A DNA stretch of 64,000 nt from Halostella pelagica. Its GTDB lineage: Archaea > Halobacteriota > Halobacteria > Halobacteriales > Natronoarchaeaceae. The first letter of the stretch is position 1. Each line of letters opens with the position of its first letter. Under the pieces are notes generated by a model that was not told where the DNA came from, ran no database searches, and saw only the letters and a program-made list of their open reading frames with translations. The stretch lies in the NCBI GenBank assembly GCA_005954745.1, contig CP040678.1, positions 496,001-560,000 on the forward strand, in the 5' to 3' direction. Below are positions 8,200 to 17,060 of the stretch, in pieces. The position numbers and the translations under genes were made by a program.

Positions 8200-10211
8200 G
8201 CGTCTCCCTCCGTGAGAACGAGCGAGCCGTCCGCGCGCACCTCCGCGTCCCACGCCGGCGGAACGACCACGGTGCTCTCCGCCTGTTCGATCACCGCGGG
8301 GCCGCCGACCGTCCGGCCGGTCGGTAGCGCGGCGTGGTCGTACACCGGCGTCTCGTACGCCGACCCGTCGCCGAAGCGCGCCTCGCGGCGGTCGGTCAGG
8401 GCCTCGCCCGCCGCCTCGCGTTCGGCGGCGGGACCGCTCCGGGCGGCCGTCGCCGTCGCGCGCAGGTTCACGAGGTCGACTGGCTCGTCCATCCGGTAGC
8501 CGTACGTCGACTCATGGGAGTCGTGGAAGCGCTCTGCGGCGCGGGCCGGGTCGAACGACCCCTCCACGTCCACGGTGAGTTCGAAGCTCTGGCCGGCGTA
8601 GCGCAGGTCGGCGTGCCGGCGAACGACGCTCGACGCCGGGTCTCGGGCGTCGGCGAGCACCTCGCGTTCGAGGTCGTCGTACAGGTCGTCGACTCGGTCG
8701 GGGTCGGTCTCGTCGAGCGCGACGCGGTGGGTCCGGACCGCGTCGTGCTTCTCGTCGGCTGCGAGGAGGCCGTAGGCCGAGAGAACGCCCCCTGCCGGCG
8801 GGACGACGACCGTCCCGACGCCGAGGTCGGCGGCGAGCGCGCCGGCGTGCATCGGCCCCGCGCCGCCGAACGCGACGAGGCCGAACCGCCGCGGGTCGTG
8901 GCCGCGCTCGACCGTCGCCGAGCGGATGGCCCGCGCCATGTTCGCGTTGGCGACGCGGTAGACGCCGCGTGCGGTCTCGACCGGGCCGTCGAGGCCCGCC
9001 TCGTCCGCGAGAGCGGCGAGCGCGTCGTGTGCGGCCTCTGCGTCGAGCGAGAGATCGCCGCCGAGCTCCGTGCTCTCGCCGACGTAGCCGAGGACGAGGT
9101 CGGCGTCGGTGACGGTCGGCTCCGTTCCGCCCTTGCCGTAGCAGGCGGGACCCGGCTCCGCGCCGGCCGAGCGGGGGCCGACGCGGAGCGCGCCGCCCTC
9201 GTCGACCCACGCGACGGAGCCGCCGCCCGCACCGACGGTCGTCACGTCGACCATCGGCGTGCGGACGGGTCGGCCGTTGATCTCGGCGTCAGTTGTTCGC
9301 TCGGCCTCGCCGTCGCGGACGAGGCTCACGTCGCTGGACGTGCCGCCCATATCGAAGGTGACGAGGCCCCGGAGGCCTCGCTCGGCGACCAGTTCGCCCG
9401 CGGCGGCGTTCGCGCCGACGACGCCCGCCGCGGGGCCGGACATCGTCGTCGTCACGGCGTTTGCCCTGACCGTCGCCGCGTCGGCGATCCCGCCGTTGGC
9501 CTGCATGACGAGCGGTTCGGGCAGCCCCGCGTCGACGGCCTCGCTCGTGAGCCGGCCGAGGTAGCTGTCGATCGCCGGCGTGACGTAGGCGTCGACGACG
9601 GTCGTCGACGCCCGCTCGTACTCGCGGAACTCCGCGAGGACCTCGTGAGAGGCCGAGACGGGCACGTCGAGTTCCTCGTCGAGGACCTCCGCGACGCGCC
9701 GCTCGTTCTCGGCGTCGGCGTACGCGTGGATCAGACACACCGCGACGCTCTCGGCGTCCACGTCGCGGATCCGCGCCGCGACCTCGCGGACCGCCGCCTC
9801 GTCGACCGGTTCCTCGACGCTGTCCGGGGTCGCCCGCTCCGGCAGTTCGAAGCGGCGGCGGCGCGGCACCAGCGGCTCTGGCCGCCCCGCATCGAGGTCG
9901 TACAGGGCCGGCCGGTCCTGCCGACCGATCTCTAACACGTCCCGGAACCCTTCGGTCGTGACGAGCGCCGTCTTCGCGCCCGTCTCCTCCAGCAGGGCGT
10001 TGACCGAGACGGTCATCGCGTGGGTGAACTCGCCGATCGTCGTGGGATCGACCCCCGCCTCGTCGCAGGCCGTCCGGACGCCATTCATGACGCCGACGCT
10101 CTGGTCGGCGGTGCTTGGAACCTTCGCCGTGACGAGGTCGTCCCCGGTTGCGAGGACGACATCGGTGAACGTCCCGCCCACATCCGCTCCGAGTCTGGGT
10201 CGGTCCGTCAT
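8196..10211 (-). CDS. hyuA: Hydantoinase A/oxoprolinase family protein
   Basis: About 671 residues from the ATG at 10211 (MTDRPRLGADVGGTFTDVV); the 29 upstream residues of the open frame look non-coding. It has the ASKHA ATPase-fold signature GADVGGTFTDVVLA, ATTVVDAYVTPAI, a central VTFDMGGTSSDVSLV phosphate-binding loop and AFGGAGPMHAG. HyuA is the ATP-using subunit of N-methylhydantoinase/5-oxoprolinase enzymes. It is the first gene of a two-gene operon with hyuB, sharing an ATGA overlap. Confidence 0.92.
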   Translation of the reverse strand: MTDRPRLGADVGGTFTDVVLATGDDLVTAKVPSTADQSVGVMNGVRTACDEAGVDPTTIGEFTHAMTVSVNALLEETGAKTALVTTEGFRDVLEIGRQDRPALYDLDAGRPEPLVPRRRRFELPERATPDSVEEPVDEAAVREVAARIRDVDAESVAVCLIHAYADAENERRVAEVLDEELDVPVSASHEVLAEFREYERASTTVVDAYVTPAIDSYLGRLTSEAVDAGLPEPLVMQANGGIADAATVRANAVTTTMSGPAAGVVGANAAAGELVAERGLRGLVTFDMGGTSSDVSLVRDGEAERTTDAEINGRPVRTPMVDVTTVGAGGGSVAWVDEGGALRVGPRSAGAEPGPACYGKGGTEPTVTDADLVLGYVGESTELGGDLSLDAEAAHDALAALADEAGLDGPVETARGVYRVANANMARAIRSATVERGHDPRRFGLVAFGGAGPMHAGALAADLGVGTVVVPPAGGVLSAYGLLAADEKHDAVRTHRVALDETDPDRVDDLYDDLEREVLADARDPASSVVRRHADLRYAGQSFELTVDVEGSFDPARAAERFHDSHESTYGYRMDEPVDLVNLRATATAARSGPAAEREAAGEALTDRREARFGDGSAYETPVYDHAALPTGRTVGGPAVIEQAESTVVVPPAWDAEVRADGSLVLTEGDA

Positions 10212-10442
10212 CGGCCCTCCCGGCGCTCCGTCGCGTTCGCGCGTCGCCGCGGACCGCACCGCTGTCGTGCGGATATTGTGTCCCCCGGCCCACGGCACCT
10301 ACCGCCGCGGGAGTGCCACCTGCACTCGATGAACATGGTTCGCTCGTCGGCGACTGGCCAGGTATAACCTACGGCTCGTGGCTGTGCGCTGTCGACGCAC
10401 CCGAACGTCTTCCTTTTGTGTCCGAATCGCCTATCGGGGGGT

Positions 10443-11078
10443 ATGAGCAAACAGCAGGAAGCGGCAGCCATCACGGTGTTCGCCGACTACGTGTGCCCGT
10501 TCTGTTATCTCGGGCGCGAATCGCTGCGACAGTATCAGGACTCTCGCGACGAGGAACTGACGGTCGACTGGCACCCGTTCGACCTGCGTGCGCAAAAGCG
10601 CGACGAGAACGGCGAGATCGACCACGAGGTCGACGACGGCAAGGACGACGACTACTACTCGCAGGCCCGCGAGAACGTCGAGCGCCTGCAGGAGGAGTAC
10701 GACGTGGAGATGGTGCAGGAACTCGTCACAGACGTCGACTCGCTGGACGCGCAGGTCGCCTCCTACTACGTGAAAGGGCACTACCCGTACGAGACGTGGG
10801 CCGAGTTCGACGAGGCGGTGTACGACGCCCTCTGGAAGGACGGCCGGGACATCGGTGACGAGGACGTACTCACCGACCTCGCCAGCGAGGCCGGCGTCGA
10901 CCCCGACGAAGTCCGGTCGGCGCTCGACGACAACACGCTCCGGAGCGAGGTCGGGGAGGCGTTCGACGCCGCCCACGAGCAGGGCGTCACCGGCGTCCCG
11001 ACGTTCGTCTTCGAGGGTCACGCCGCTCGCGGTGCCGTGCCGCCGGAGCAGTTGCGCCGCCTCGTCGAGGGCGCGTAA
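10443..11078 (+). CDS. DsbA-family (FrnE-like) thioredoxin-fold protein
   Basis: A 211-residue protein from the ATG at 10443. It has a C-x-x-C redox site in DYVCPFCYLGRESL (about residue 18), an inserted helical domain and the cis-proline loop GVTGVPTFVFEG near residue 190. This matches the DsbA/FrnE cytoplasmic thiol oxidoreductases. No signal peptide is seen, so it probably acts in the cytoplasm on protein or small-molecule disulfides. Monocistronic; a T-rich terminator follows. Confidence 0.92.
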   Translation: MSKQQEAAAITVFADYVCPFCYLGRESLRQYQDSRDEELTVDWHPFDLRAQKRDENGEIDHEVDDGKDDDYYSQARENVERLQEEYDVEMVQELVTDVDSLDAQVASYYVKGHYPYETWAEFDEAVYDALWKDGRDIGDEDVLTDLASEAGVDPDEVRSALDDNTLRSEVGEAFDAAHEQGVTGVPTFVFEGHAARGAVPPEQLRRLVEGA

Positions 11079-11113
11079 TCGGACCAAGGCTCTTTCGACT
11101 CTTACTTCCTCAG

Positions 11114-11139
11114 TCGCTTGGTAAGCGCTCTCTTTTTTC
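11114..11139 (+). terminator. Possible terminator after the DsbA-family gene
   Basis: A weak short stem (GCTTGGTAAGC) is followed by a run of six T at 11133-11138, 55 bp after the stop codon. T-tracts are the main archaeal termination signal. Confidence 0.45.
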
Positions 11140-11207
11140 GCCCTGCCCCGCGGATCTCCGCAAAGACCATCGTCGTTTCTGACTTCGCGGGCGTGCGGAG
11201 TCCGTTC

Positions 11208-11249
11208 CACTTTGCACCGCGTCGTAACCACTTTGTACCGCGTCGTAAC
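11208..11249. repeat. Tandem 21-bp repeat upstream of the copper chaperone gene
   Basis: Two adjacent 21-bp units, 11208-11228 and 11229-11249, differ at one base (CACTTTGCACCG versus CACTTTGTACCG, each followed by CGTCGTAAC). They end 31 bp before the ATG at 11281, where a TATA/BRE or an operator would lie in a short-leader haloarchaeal gene. A 21-bp period is two helical turns, so two regulator molecules would sit on the same DNA face. Confidence 0.75.
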
Positions 11250-11280
11250 GGTCTTTGACGTGGAGCGGAAAGCGACTGAT

Positions 11281-11487
11281 ATGAAGCGCGAAACGCTCTC
11301 AGTCACCGGAATGTCCTGTACCGGGTGCGAGCAGAACGTCGAAAGCGCCCTCGGCAACATAGACGGTGTGACGCGTGTCGAGGCCGACCACGACGGGAAC
11401 ACCGTCGAGATCGTCGCCGAAGAGGACGTCGAAGACGACGACCTCTACGCTGCCGTTGAGCAGGCGGGCTATGACGTCGCTGTCTGA
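11281..11487 (+). CDS. Heavy-metal-associated domain protein, CopZ-like copper chaperone
   Basis: A 68-residue single HMA domain (MKRETLSVTGMSCTGCEQNV) with the metal-binding GMSCTGC motif and the beta-alpha-beta pattern ending EQAGYDV. The ATG at 11281 gives the standard HMA start; an upstream ATG at 11212 would translate the tandem repeat and is rejected. Single HMA proteins carry Cu(I) to a P1B-type ATPase; no such ATPase is in the window. Confidence 0.93.
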   Translation: MKRETLSVTGMSCTGCEQNVESALGNIDGVTRVEADHDGNTVEIVAEEDVEDDDLYAAVEQAGYDVAV

Positions 11488-11677
11488 TCGGCTGCTATCT
11501 CTGTGTTTTCTCCTCCGACCTCGCTGACCGTCGCTCGCCGGGCAGTATCTGCCCCGTGTGGAACGGAGTACGACACGAGGTACCGCTTCTGTCGGCAGTG
11601 CGTCGGCGAACTTCCCTGCGCGTCGCCGTACGGAACGAGAACCGACGCACCGCGGGGCCGAGAGACGTTCTAAGCGG

Positions 11678-11893
11678 CTATTCGTTGCCGGACGACTCGG
11701 TGCGGTACTCGACCCGATCGACGGTCCGTTCGACGCGGCTTCCGCCGAACAGGCGGTCGAACACCCACAACACGGCGAGGAACGGCAACAGGGGGAGCAA
11801 CAGGATCGCCGTCATCGCGGCCAGCAGATACCCGATCACGCTCATCTCCGCGCTCGGTTCGTAGTCGGAGGGTTCGGTCACGCTTCTGGGCAT
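11678..11893 (-). CDS. Small membrane protein
   Basis: 71 residues with one long hydrophobic segment (about residues 18-45, VIGYLLAAMTAILLLPLLPFLAVLWVF) or a tight hairpin broken by LPLLPF, and a charged C-terminal tail. The ATG at 11893 follows an AT-rich stretch. I do not recognise a function; similar short Leu/Pro-rich membrane proteins are common in haloarchaea. Confidence 0.65.
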   Translation of the reverse strand: MPRSVTEPSDYEPSAEMSVIGYLLAAMTAILLLPLLPFLAVLWVFDRLFGGSRVERTVDRVEYRTESSGNE

Positions 11894-12167
11894 ACGTGTA
11901 AACGTACGAACTACCCGCTATTAACTGTTGATCCGCCCGAACGCCGCCGCTCGGGCCGTTCGGTAAAACGACCGTCACGTGTGGCCCGTCGCCGGAACGG
12001 AGCGGTCCGCTGGGAGTCGGTCCGACATCGAACGTGCTCCGCGACGCGGAGGCTACGAGGGCGGGACCGTCCTGCAGTCGCGTCACGGGCAACTCCGTCG
12101 CCGACCTCGTCCCAAGGTTTTTGCGGAAATAGACGCGTCGTTCCGTACGGTTAGTCCGATACAGACG

Positions 12168-12671
12168 ATGAAAGACAACCAGAACCGCGACCGCGGCGTA
12201 CTCACTCCGGCCGACAGGGCGTTTCTCCGCGGCGAGACGACGCTCCGAAGCGAGCAGTCCGCCTACGACGCCCGGTACCGCATCCGCCGGCGCTTGCGAA
12301 ACGCTATCTACGACCTCGCGCTCCTGTTCGAACACGCGGAACCGCGCGACCGCGAGGGGGTGTTTGCGGACGACGCGCTCGACGAGGCGCTGGTCGACGC
12401 GCTCGCTTTCTTCTATCTCGGCCTCGGCGACGGCGACCGCTCGCGGAAGGCGACGTTTCTGGAGTCGATTTACCGCGCCGAACGCAAGCAGGCGGACGGG
12501 CAGTGTACCGTCAGCGCGACGTTCGACGTGGAACGAACCGACGCTCCGGTCGACGAAGTGATCGAGAAAATAGAGCGCGGCGCGTACAACGAACTCTCCG
12601 AGGACGAGTTACGTGCGTTCGCCCACTACTGCGGAGAACGCGAGAATGTCGACCCGAGCGACCTCGAATAG
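12168..12671 (+). CDS. Conserved-looking haloarchaeal protein of unknown function
   Basis: 167 residues from the ATG at 12168; the longer open frame to 11979 is Arg-rich and looks non-coding. The start VLTPADRAFLRGETTLRSEQSAYDARYRIRRRLRNAIYDLALLFEH is of a type often seen in haloarchaeal hypothetical proteins, followed by acidic helices. No enzymatic motif or membrane segment. It converges on psmB, whose stop lies 30 bp away. Function unknown. Confidence 0.75.
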   Translation: MKDNQNRDRGVLTPADRAFLRGETTLRSEQSAYDARYRIRRRLRNAIYDLALLFEHAEPRDREGVFADDALDEALVDALAFFYLGLGDGDRSRKATFLESIYRAERKQADGQCTVSATFDVERTDAPVDEVIEKIERGAYNELSEDELRAFAHYCGERENVDPSDLE

Positions 12672-12701
12672 GCCGCTGCGGGGTACAGGTGCCGAACGTC
12701 G

Positions 12702-13412
12702 TCAGATGACGTCGTCGAAGTCCTTGTGACCGCGGATGTCGACGCCGTCGGTGGTGATCTCGGCGAGGAAGACGCCGTTGCCGGAGCCAGTGTCGCGCTC
12801 GACGGCACTTTTGACGCTGCGAGCGGCGATGGTTTTGCCTTCCTCGTTGGAGAGGCCCTCTTCGTACTCCTGCTCGAGGACGCCGTAGGCGATCTGCATG
12901 CCGGAGCCGGTGACGGTGTAGTCGTCGGCGACGACGCCGCCGGCGGGGTCGATCGAGTAGACGTGGTGGCCTTCCTCGTCGACGCCGCCGAGGATCGGGT
13001 GAATGGCGAAGAACGGACCGCCGCGGGCGAAGTTCCCCGCGAGCGTCGCCAGCGCGTTGATGCTCATGGGCTCGCCGCGGCGAGCCTCGTAGAGGTTCGC
13101 CTCGGCGCGGAGGCTACTGATGAACGACTGTGCGCCGCCGACGGAGCCGACCAGCGTCAGCGCCGCCGTGTCGTGGATCTGCTCGACCTTCTGAACGTTC
13201 TTGTTCGAGACGAATCGACCGCCGAGGCTCGCGCGCATGTCCGTCGCGATGATGACGCCTTCCGCCGTCGCCAGCCCCACCGTCGTCGTCCCCGTCTTGT
13301 TCACGTTCTCCAGGTCGTCCAGGCTGTGGTCGTTCGTCGGCATCTCCCCCACCTCGGGTTCGGCCGGATTCGCAAGTCCGCTGTCGATAGTGTTGTTGAA
13401 GTTGTCGTGCAT
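12702..13412 (-). CDS. psmB: Proteasome subunit beta
   Basis: 236 residues. A propeptide of about 41 residues ends ...NKTG, and the mature chain would start at Thr42 (TTTVGLATAEGVIIATDMRAS), the N-terminal nucleophile after autocleavage. The Lys33-equivalent lies in FVSNKNVQK and the GSGMQIAYG region is also present. Beta subunits form the inner catalytic rings of the 20S proteasome. Directly follows psmA on the same strand (3-bp gap), so the two ring components share a transcript. Confidence 0.97.
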   Translation of the reverse strand: MHDNFNNTIDSGLANPAEPEVGEMPTNDHSLDDLENVNKTGTTTVGLATAEGVIIATDMRASLGGRFVSNKNVQKVEQIHDTAALTLVGSVGGAQSFISSLRAEANLYEARRGEPMSINALATLAGNFARGGPFFAIHPILGGVDEEGHHVYSIDPAGGVVADDYTVTGSGMQIAYGVLEQEYEEGLSNEEGKTIAARSVKSAVERDTGSGNGVFLAEITTDGVDIRGHKDFDDVI

Positions 13413-13415
13413 GAT

Positions 13416-14165
13416 TTACTCCTCCTCGTCCTCCTCGTCGAGCAGGTCGAGTTCGTCGAGGTGCGCCTGCACGCGCTCGTCGTCGAGTTCGCTGTACTGT
13501 TCGGTTTCGACGTCGACCGTGGCGACGCCGACGCCGCTGGCCTCGAAGTCGTCGTCCGAGACGGACGCGAGCGCTTCGAGCGCGAGGTCGATACCGGCGT
13601 CGAGGTCGGCGCTCTCTTCGTAGTTCTCCTCGAGGTACTCCTGAATCTCGCCCCGGTCGCGGCCGACGGCGAGCGCTTTCCACTCGTTCGGCGTCCCGCT
13701 CGGGTCCGTCTCGAACAGGCGCGGTTCGCCGTTCTGGATCCCGCCGATGAGCAGTGCCACGCCGAACGGGCGGGCCCCGCCCGTCTGGGTGTACTGCTGG
13801 ATGTGGTCGGTGACGTTTTTCGTCAGCGTCTCGACGCCGATCGGTTCGCCGTATCGCAACTGATTGACTTGGGCCTGCTGGCGTGCGAAGTCGATCAGCT
13901 GTCGGGCGTCGGCGACGTGGCCGGCGCTCGCGATGCCGACGTGGTCGTCTGCCTTGTGTAGCTTCTCGATGCTGTTCGGCTCCATCAGCCGCGAACGGAG
14001 CTTCTTGTTGACGACGAGGACGACGCCCTCTGCCGTTCGAATGCCGATACTCGCCGTGCCGCGCTTGACCGCTTCGCGGGCGTATTCGACCTGATAGAGA
14101 CGACCATCCGGGGAGAAGATGGTGATCCCACGGTCGTACGCCTGCTGTTGAGATTGTCCTTGCAT
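13416..14165 (-). CDS. psmA: Proteasome subunit alpha
   Basis: 249 residues with the alpha-subunit signature YDRGITIFSPDGRLYQVEYAREAVKRG at the N-terminus, the gate-forming extension (MQGQSQQQA) and an acidic C-terminus (DLLDEEDEEE). Alpha subunits form the outer rings of the 20S proteasome and dock PAN-type ATPases. First gene of the psmA-psmB pair; its promoter lies in the gene-free region beyond 14166. Confidence 0.97.
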   Translation of the reverse strand: MQGQSQQQAYDRGITIFSPDGRLYQVEYAREAVKRGTASIGIRTAEGVVLVVNKKLRSRLMEPNSIEKLHKADDHVGIASAGHVADARQLIDFARQQAQVNQLRYGEPIGVETLTKNVTDHIQQYTQTGGARPFGVALLIGGIQNGEPRLFETDPSGTPNEWKALAVGRDRGEIQEYLEENYEESADLDAGIDLALEALASVSDDDFEASGVGVATVDVETEQYSELDDERVQAHLDELDLLDEEDEEE

Positions 14166-14774
14166 GGTAGAAGTCCGATGTATCTTTCACCTCGGGTTAA
14201 GGCGGGGCCATTCAAGTACCTTTTGTGTGTGATGGCTATCTCCGCCCGGAAGTTAGCCGGCTTCGGACTAACTCTTCCGTCGGTGCGTCGACGTGAGTCA
14301 CTTGGATCTGCAAGGACAAAAGACCGTCACTGCCTGCAAGGGTCACCGATACGTTCGGGTGCTGGATCCGTTCCCACGGGGTGACGAGTGATCCCCGCTG
14401 ATACGTCCGTCTCTGGGACGAACCTGTCGTACGGCGGTGACGTTGCGGAAGGCTTTTTCGTGTAGTGCGATAACAAATAACGTGCCGGATGCAGGCCGAC
14501 CGGACGACCTATATCCGGCCGTGTTGGGCGGGTAGAGGAAAGGGCGAAACCCACAATACCAGACCGAGGGGATAGCCCGTCGGAGGACCGCAGCAGCCCG
14601 TCGCTCCGCTGTGAGCGCGGAGTACGAAGACCGAGTACCGGACTGCGCGCGAGGGCGGTCCGTGAATCGGCGGGGGTCGTACGGGCTGTGGAACGTGCCT
14701 CCCGTCCGGCTTCTCCGGCACTTACCGCGGCGTTCGTACCGACGCTTTTGGTTCGTCGCGTCGTTTACTCCGTC
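14166..14774. other. 609-bp gene-free region with possible structured RNA
   Basis: No convincing protein gene. The left end holds the psmA promoter. From about 14470 there is an AT-rich box (ATAACAAATAA) followed by sequence with strong self-complementarity: GCCGGAT at 14484-14490 pairs with ATCCGGC at 14513-14519, and GTCACC near 14342 can pair with GGTGAC near 14382. Segments such as GAAACCCACAATACCAGACC and GGACCGCAGCAGCCCG have the look of a stable RNA, but I could not match them to RNase P RNA or firmly to SRP RNA. Confidence 0.35.
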
Positions 14775-15044
14775 GTGCTCGAACTGTACCAGGCAGAAGG
14801 CTGTCCGCACAGCGAAGACGTCCGGGAGAAACTCACCGATCTGGGCCTGTCCTACGTCGCGCACAACCCGCGCCGGCCCGGCGAGGACCCGGAGGTTCTC
14901 AACGACCAGACGTACGAGCAACTGCAAGCCGTCGGCGGCAAAGACCAGATACCGCTACTGGTCGACCACCGGTACGGTGAAGTCATCGCCGAGAGCGACG
15001 ACATTCGGGACTACCTCGCGGAGCGATACAGCGACGCGCGGTGA
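14775..15044 (+). CDS. Glutaredoxin/GST N-terminal-domain protein
   Basis: 89 residues if started at the GTG at 14775, giving (M)LELYQAEGCPHSEDVREKLTDLGLSYVAHNPR. This is a thioredoxin-fold glutaredoxin/GST-N domain with a C-P-H-S site, the cis-Pro in KDQIPLLVDH, and the ESDDIRDYLAERY end typical of the family. An ATG at 14688 would add residues not seen in such proteins. Probably a monothiol redox protein of the cytoplasm. Confidence 0.8.
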   Translation: MLELYQAEGCPHSEDVREKLTDLGLSYVAHNPRRPGEDPEVLNDQTYEQLQAVGGKDQIPLLVDHRYGEVIAESDDIRDYLAERYSDAR

Positions 15045-15305
15045 CGGTCGAACGTCAGCCGGTGACGATAACGATATAACGGCGTCCGGAGACGGTTCTC
15101 GGCGAGCAAGCGGAAAGTGACTCTTTTATTGCATCCCGCAAAGCGTCAGTCCATTCACGGTGCCATAAGTTATGAGTATGCAACAAAATAAATAGGAGAA
15201 TTCACGGAACTGATCACAGACTGCTTCAAAATGTGTTGTCTGAACTTCACTGGGATAAGATTTTAGTGGGGCTCCGTTGTAGTGATCACTGAGGGTGGTG
15301 ACAGT

Positions 15306-15539
15306 ATGACGGATAGTGTCAACGATGGCCGCTCTACGGCCACAGGTCGGTCACTCGGAGTATCGCGCTACGACCTCGTTCTGGCCGTCATCCCGGCGGC
15401 GTTCATATTCGCACTGCTGATAGGCTATCTCTTCTCGCTTCCGTCACGTACCGCGCTGATCGCCGCCTCGGTAGTCGGCGTCGGTGCGATGTTCGACGGA
15501 CTCTTCCGGAACCCGCCCGAAAACACCGGTTCCGCCTGA
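15306..15539 (+). CDS. Small two-helix membrane protein
   Basis: 77 residues from the ATG at 15306. A polar N-terminus is followed by two hydrophobic segments (LVLAVIPAAFIFALLIGYLF and ALIAASVVGVGAMFDGLF) and a short tail. GGTGGTG stands just upstream of the ATG as a possible ribosome-binding site. No family recognised. The 260 bp upstream are unusually AT-rich and contain no other gene I can support. Confidence 0.65.
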   Translation: MTDSVNDGRSTATGRSLGVSRYDLVLAVIPAAFIFALLIGYLFSLPSRTALIAASVVGVGAMFDGLFRNPPENTGSA

Positions 15540-15665
15540 TTTCGTCCGTCGGCACTGCCGAACGCCGGTCGTACGGTCCGGAGTGTGCCCCCACAGATAA
15601 GCCGGTCTCTGCCGTAGTTCGTGTACCAGCAACCCGGAGCCGTAACCGGGGTGTGGGGGATACCA

Positions 15666-17060
15666 ATGGACAGTGTCAATCCGGCGACCGAGGAGGCTCT
15701 GGAATCGTACGAGACACACGGCGAGGGAGACATCGACGACCTACTCGACCGCGCCGACGAGACGTTCGAGGAGTGGCGCGAGCACACGATAACCGAACGC
15801 GAAGCGTTGCTCGAACGCGCCGGCGAGGTGTTGCGTGACAACAGCGAGGAGTACGCCGAACTGATGACCCGCGAGATGGGGAAACCCATCGAGCAGGGCC
15901 GGTCGGAGGTCGAGAAGTGCGCGTGGGTCTGTGACTACTACGCCGAGCGCGCGGGGGAGTTCCTGCAGGACGAGCGCGTGGGCGGTGAGACGGGCGCGGA
16001 CACGTTCGTCGCCCGCCAACCGATCGGCCCCGTCCTCGCCATCATGCCGTGGAACTTCCCCTTCTGGCAGGTGTTTCGCTTCGCCGCGCCGACGCTGACC
16101 GCGGGCAACGTCGGCCTGCTCAAGCACGCCTCGAACGTGCCCGGCTGTGCGAAAGCCATCGAGGGCGTGTTCGAGGAGGCCGGCTATCCCGAGGGCGTCT
16201 TTACGACGCTCATGGTCGGCTCGGACGCTATCGGCGACGTGATCAGCGACGACCGGGTGCGCGCAGTCACGCTCACGGGGAGTGAAGGTGCCGGCCGGAA
16301 CGTCGGCGAGACCGCCGGAAAGAACCTCAAGCACCACGTGCTCGAACTCGGCGGGAGCGACCCGTTCGTCGTCCTCGACGACGCGCCGATAGAGCGGGCC
16401 TGCGAGGTCGGTGCGAGGGCCCGGATCATCAACTCCGGACAGTCCTGTATCGCCGCGAAGCGCTTCATCGTCCACGAGGATGTGTACGACGAGTTCCTCG
16501 ACGGGTTCCTGAACGAGATGGAGAGCCTGCGGACGGGCGACCCGACCGACGACGACACTGACGTCGGCCCACAGGCCCGCGAGGGCCTCATGGAGGACCT
16601 GCACGAGCAGGTCGAAACGACCGTCGAACAGGGCGCGGAGGTCCGGATGGGGGGCGAGCCGATGGACCGCGACGGCTACTTCTACCCGCCGACAGTGCTC
16701 ACCGACGTGCCCGAGGGGTCCCCAGCCGAAAGCGAGGAGCTGTTCGGGCCCGTCGCGCCCGTGTTCTCCGTCCCGGACGAGGAGACGGCCATCGAGAAGG
16801 CGAACGACAGCAACTACGGGCTGGGCGCGAGCGTCTGGACCGAGGACTTAGAGCGCGGCGAGCACGTCGCCCGGCAGTTCGAGTCCGGCCTCGCGTTCGT
16901 CAACGAACTCGTTCAGTCCGACCCGCGCCTGCCGTTTGGCGGCGTCAAGGACTCGGGGTACGGCCGAGAACTGGCGAAACAGGGGATCCGCGAGTTCGTC
17001 AACGAGAAGACAGTGTGGGTCTCACATGGCCCGAGCAAGGAGAGTGATCTCGTCGAATGA
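15666..17060 (+). CDS. NAD(P)-dependent aldehyde dehydrogenase (succinate-semialdehyde type)
   Basis: 464 residues from the ATG at 15666. Catalytic elements are visible: the oxyanion Asn in PWNFPFWQ, the general base Glu in LELGGSDPFVVL, the nucleophile Cys in NSGQSCIAAKRF, and the EELFGPVAPVF block. The NSGQSC/KRF combination resembles succinate-semialdehyde dehydrogenases of the GabD type. The stop overlaps the start of the ThDP enzyme gene by 4 nt (ATGA), so the two are translationally coupled, suggesting that the aldehyde arises from, or relates to, the ThDP enzyme's chemistry. Confidence 0.92.
   Translation: MDSVNPATEEALESYETHGEGDIDDLLDRADETFEEWREHTITEREALLERAGEVLRDNSEEYAELMTREMGKPIEQGRSEVEKCAWVCDYYAERAGEFLQDERVGGETGADTFVARQPIGPVLAIMPWNFPFWQVFRFAAPTLTAGNVGLLKHASNVPGCAKAIEGVFEEAGYPEGVFTTLMVGSDAIGDVISDDRVRAVTLTGSEGAGRNVGETAGKNLKHHVLELGGSDPFVVLDDAPIERACEVGARARIINSGQSCIAAKRFIVHEDVYDEFLDGFLNEMESLRTGDPTDDDTDVGPQAREGLMEDLHEQVETTVEQGAEVRMGGEPMDRDGYFYPPTVLTDVPEGSPAESEELFGPVAPVFSVPDEETAIEKANDSNYGLGASVWTEDLERGEHVARQFESGLAFVNELVQSDPRLPFGGVKDSGYGRELAKQGIREFVNEKTVWVSHGPSKESDLVE

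Noticed and set aside
14330-14770. RNase P RNA
   Set aside because: A GAGGAAA stretch is present, but the conserved GUCC continuation and the later CR-IV/CR-V-type elements could not be found.
15045-15305. Insertion-sequence remnant in the AT-rich stretch before the small membrane gene
   Set aside because: Composition is suggestive, but no transposase fragment, terminal inverted repeats or target duplication could be identified.
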